From Hyposmocoma kahamanoa (Eukaryota > Arthropoda > Insecta > Lepidoptera > Cosmopterigidae), in assembly GCF_003589595.1 (NCBI RefSeq), contig NW_020653716.1, positions 1 to 64,000 of the forward strand: 64,000 nt of DNA. The letters are read 5' to 3'. How positions within the stretch are numbered: the first letter of the stretch is position 1; the number at the start of each line of letters is the position of its first letter. Below the pieces are notes generated by a model. It ran no database searches. It had not been told where the DNA came from and worked only from the letters and a program-made list of their open reading frames with translations. Below, one piece after another: positions 62,718 to 64,000 of this stretch. A program made the translations under genes and the position numbers.

Positions 62718-64000
62718 GATTATCCTAGTTAATATAAAGATTTCAGTTAAAAAATTAATATTTATTCCACTTGTTCGACAGTTTTGAAATTTTGAAATAC
62801 TATGGAAATCCAATGACATTACAATAACACAATCATACACCAATACATTAATACAATACTCATTATTAGTTCCTTGAATATCACCATGTTTTTACCATCG
62901 TGTAAAAACATGGTGAAATTTAAAAAGTCAGTAATAAATGATGACTATGTAATTAAATTAAAATAACAAATTTTCTTCATTGTTACGTCCTTTAGGGGAA
63001 GCCTATGTCCAGCATTGAACGTCTTTCGGCTGAAACATTGATGGTAATGATGAAGAAATTTATTTCAGAACTGTAAGCTTTTACACTCAAACACGTAAAG
63101 TCTCCTGCATTAAAAATGAAGATTAAAAATTAAAAACGTCAACAAAGGAATCGACGTAATACTCAGCTTTAAAGCGTTGAAAATTATAAATTAAAAGGCA
63201 ATTCAGGGAATGCAACGGTAAAGCCAAGATTACCATTTCAAAAGCCACATTTCCTGAGACAAGGCGCAGAGCTAAAAGGAAAAACGGACTTGTGACGTCA
63301 TTCTTCGAGCAAGGTGCTTTGAGCGCTCAAGAGACTCTGTGATTACGCGAAACGTTTGCGGTATGCCGCAACTTAAATCACTTAAGAACATTTTAGTCAG
63401 GACAATGAGTTTTAAAAGCGATTAATGCCACCAAAAGCGAAATAAGCAATAACAATGAATGCCTTTAACAATACTAATAATAATAGTTTGGTTAATTAAT
63501 AGTTAAATAATAGTTTGGTTGGACATCTTGATTTTTCTTAATTATCCTACATTCCTATTAACTGATCTCAATTCATAGGATTTTTGAATAAATCCATTCT
63601 AACACCATATATACCATATACCCCATACCATCGAGCATATAACCAGAAATAGAGACGAAATATGGGCCATATATTCCTGGTAACACATTAGCGATACAGC
63701 TATTATAAATGTCAACTCTCGTTTGCACTGAAATATAGACAGGCCAACTACTGACCTGTGTGTACGTCTCCGTATATTCCAAAAAATATTCTGTATTTAT
63801 TGTAATAAAGATAATATCTCTAACAATGCCGTGCTGTTCTATTCGGTGGTGTGGGAAAAACAGCAAAACATCTAATTACAAATCAAACGCAATCACATTT
63901 CATCGGTTATTAAATATTAAATATGTAATTTTGGAATTATCGTCCATTATAGCAAAGCTCAACTTAACTCGTCGATTTGAAGTGAAACAGTTGACGACAC
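62718..64000. other. AT-rich stretch with one hairpin and a repeat G block
   Basis: A perfect 15-bp hairpin at 62881-62916 (TCACCATGTTTTTAC ... GTAAAAACATGGTGA). Repeat G (GTGTACGTCTCCGTATATTC then TTCTGTATTTATTG) at 63757-63815. The 97-codon minus frame at 63573-63866 runs across repeat G and has no recognised motif. Confidence 0.5.

Noticed and set aside
1..64000. CRISPR array, prophage or bacterial operon
   Set aside because: No regularly spaced identical repeats, no ribosome-binding-site-led gene series, and eukaryotic repeat content throughout.

Overview
The window looks like non-coding nuclear DNA from a moth or butterfly (Lepidoptera). It is AT-rich and full of decayed, nested transposable elements. 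I recognise no host protein-coding gene, rRNA gene, functional tRNA gene, bacterial operon or CRISPR array. The lepidopteran call rests on the combination of CR1/Jockey-like LINEs with microsatellite 3' tails, mariner elements, tRNA-headed SINEs, and a LINE ORF1 with a baculovirus-FP-like C-terminal domain. It is an inference, because no species marker is present.

Layout. 1-9 kb: AT-rich sequence with a mariner copy (2055-3205) that itself carries a 170-bp MITE, plus scattered copies of an unclassified repeat (family A) and a long hairpin MITE (8519-8690). 9.4-11.7 kb: a 5'-truncated LINE whose reverse transcriptase (RT) is broken by one in-frame stop. 12-25 kb: a second mariner copy with an internal tandem duplication, a hAT-type element with an 8-bp target duplication (20231-20725), a CpG-rich element with terminal inverted repeats, and family F repeats. 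25.0-28.4 kb: the best-preserved element, a LINE with an 875-codon endonuclease-RT ORF. 30.5-30.9 kb: a head-to-head pair of tRNA-derived SINEs. 32.1-34.5 kb: a third LINE, split by a 522-bp solo-LTR-like insert and then partly duplicated across that junction. 35.05-36.08 kb: a DNA transposon with near-perfect 29-bp inverted ends and a gutted transposase. 40.7-41.2 kb: an inverted SINE pair. 43-47.3 kb: family F with a LINE 3' end inserted, a mariner-type transposase remnant, a LINE ORF1 (PHD-like finger, coiled coil, FP-like domain) and a fourth LINE fragment. 50-64 kb: more transposase scraps, nested SINEs, a PIF/Harbinger-like remnant, a second ORF1 copy and an R1-like LINE 3' fragment.

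Recurring families defined here by within-window alignment: family A (14 copies); SINE1 (tRNA head with a long tail); SINE2 (tRNA head with a tail ending in ACTAGTGGAGTAATTTCAC); SINE3 (tRNA head with a GATGAT-type tail); family F (AACCGACTTC ... GAAGTCGGTT); and the hairpin MITE. Nested insertions give a relative time order in several places. The genes do not form a pathway: they are independent selfish elements, and the autonomous LINEs could have supplied the retrotransposition machinery for the SINEs. The absence of host exons over 64 kb fits a very large intron, an intergenic desert, or heterochromatin such as a W chromosome; the sequence alone cannot decide.
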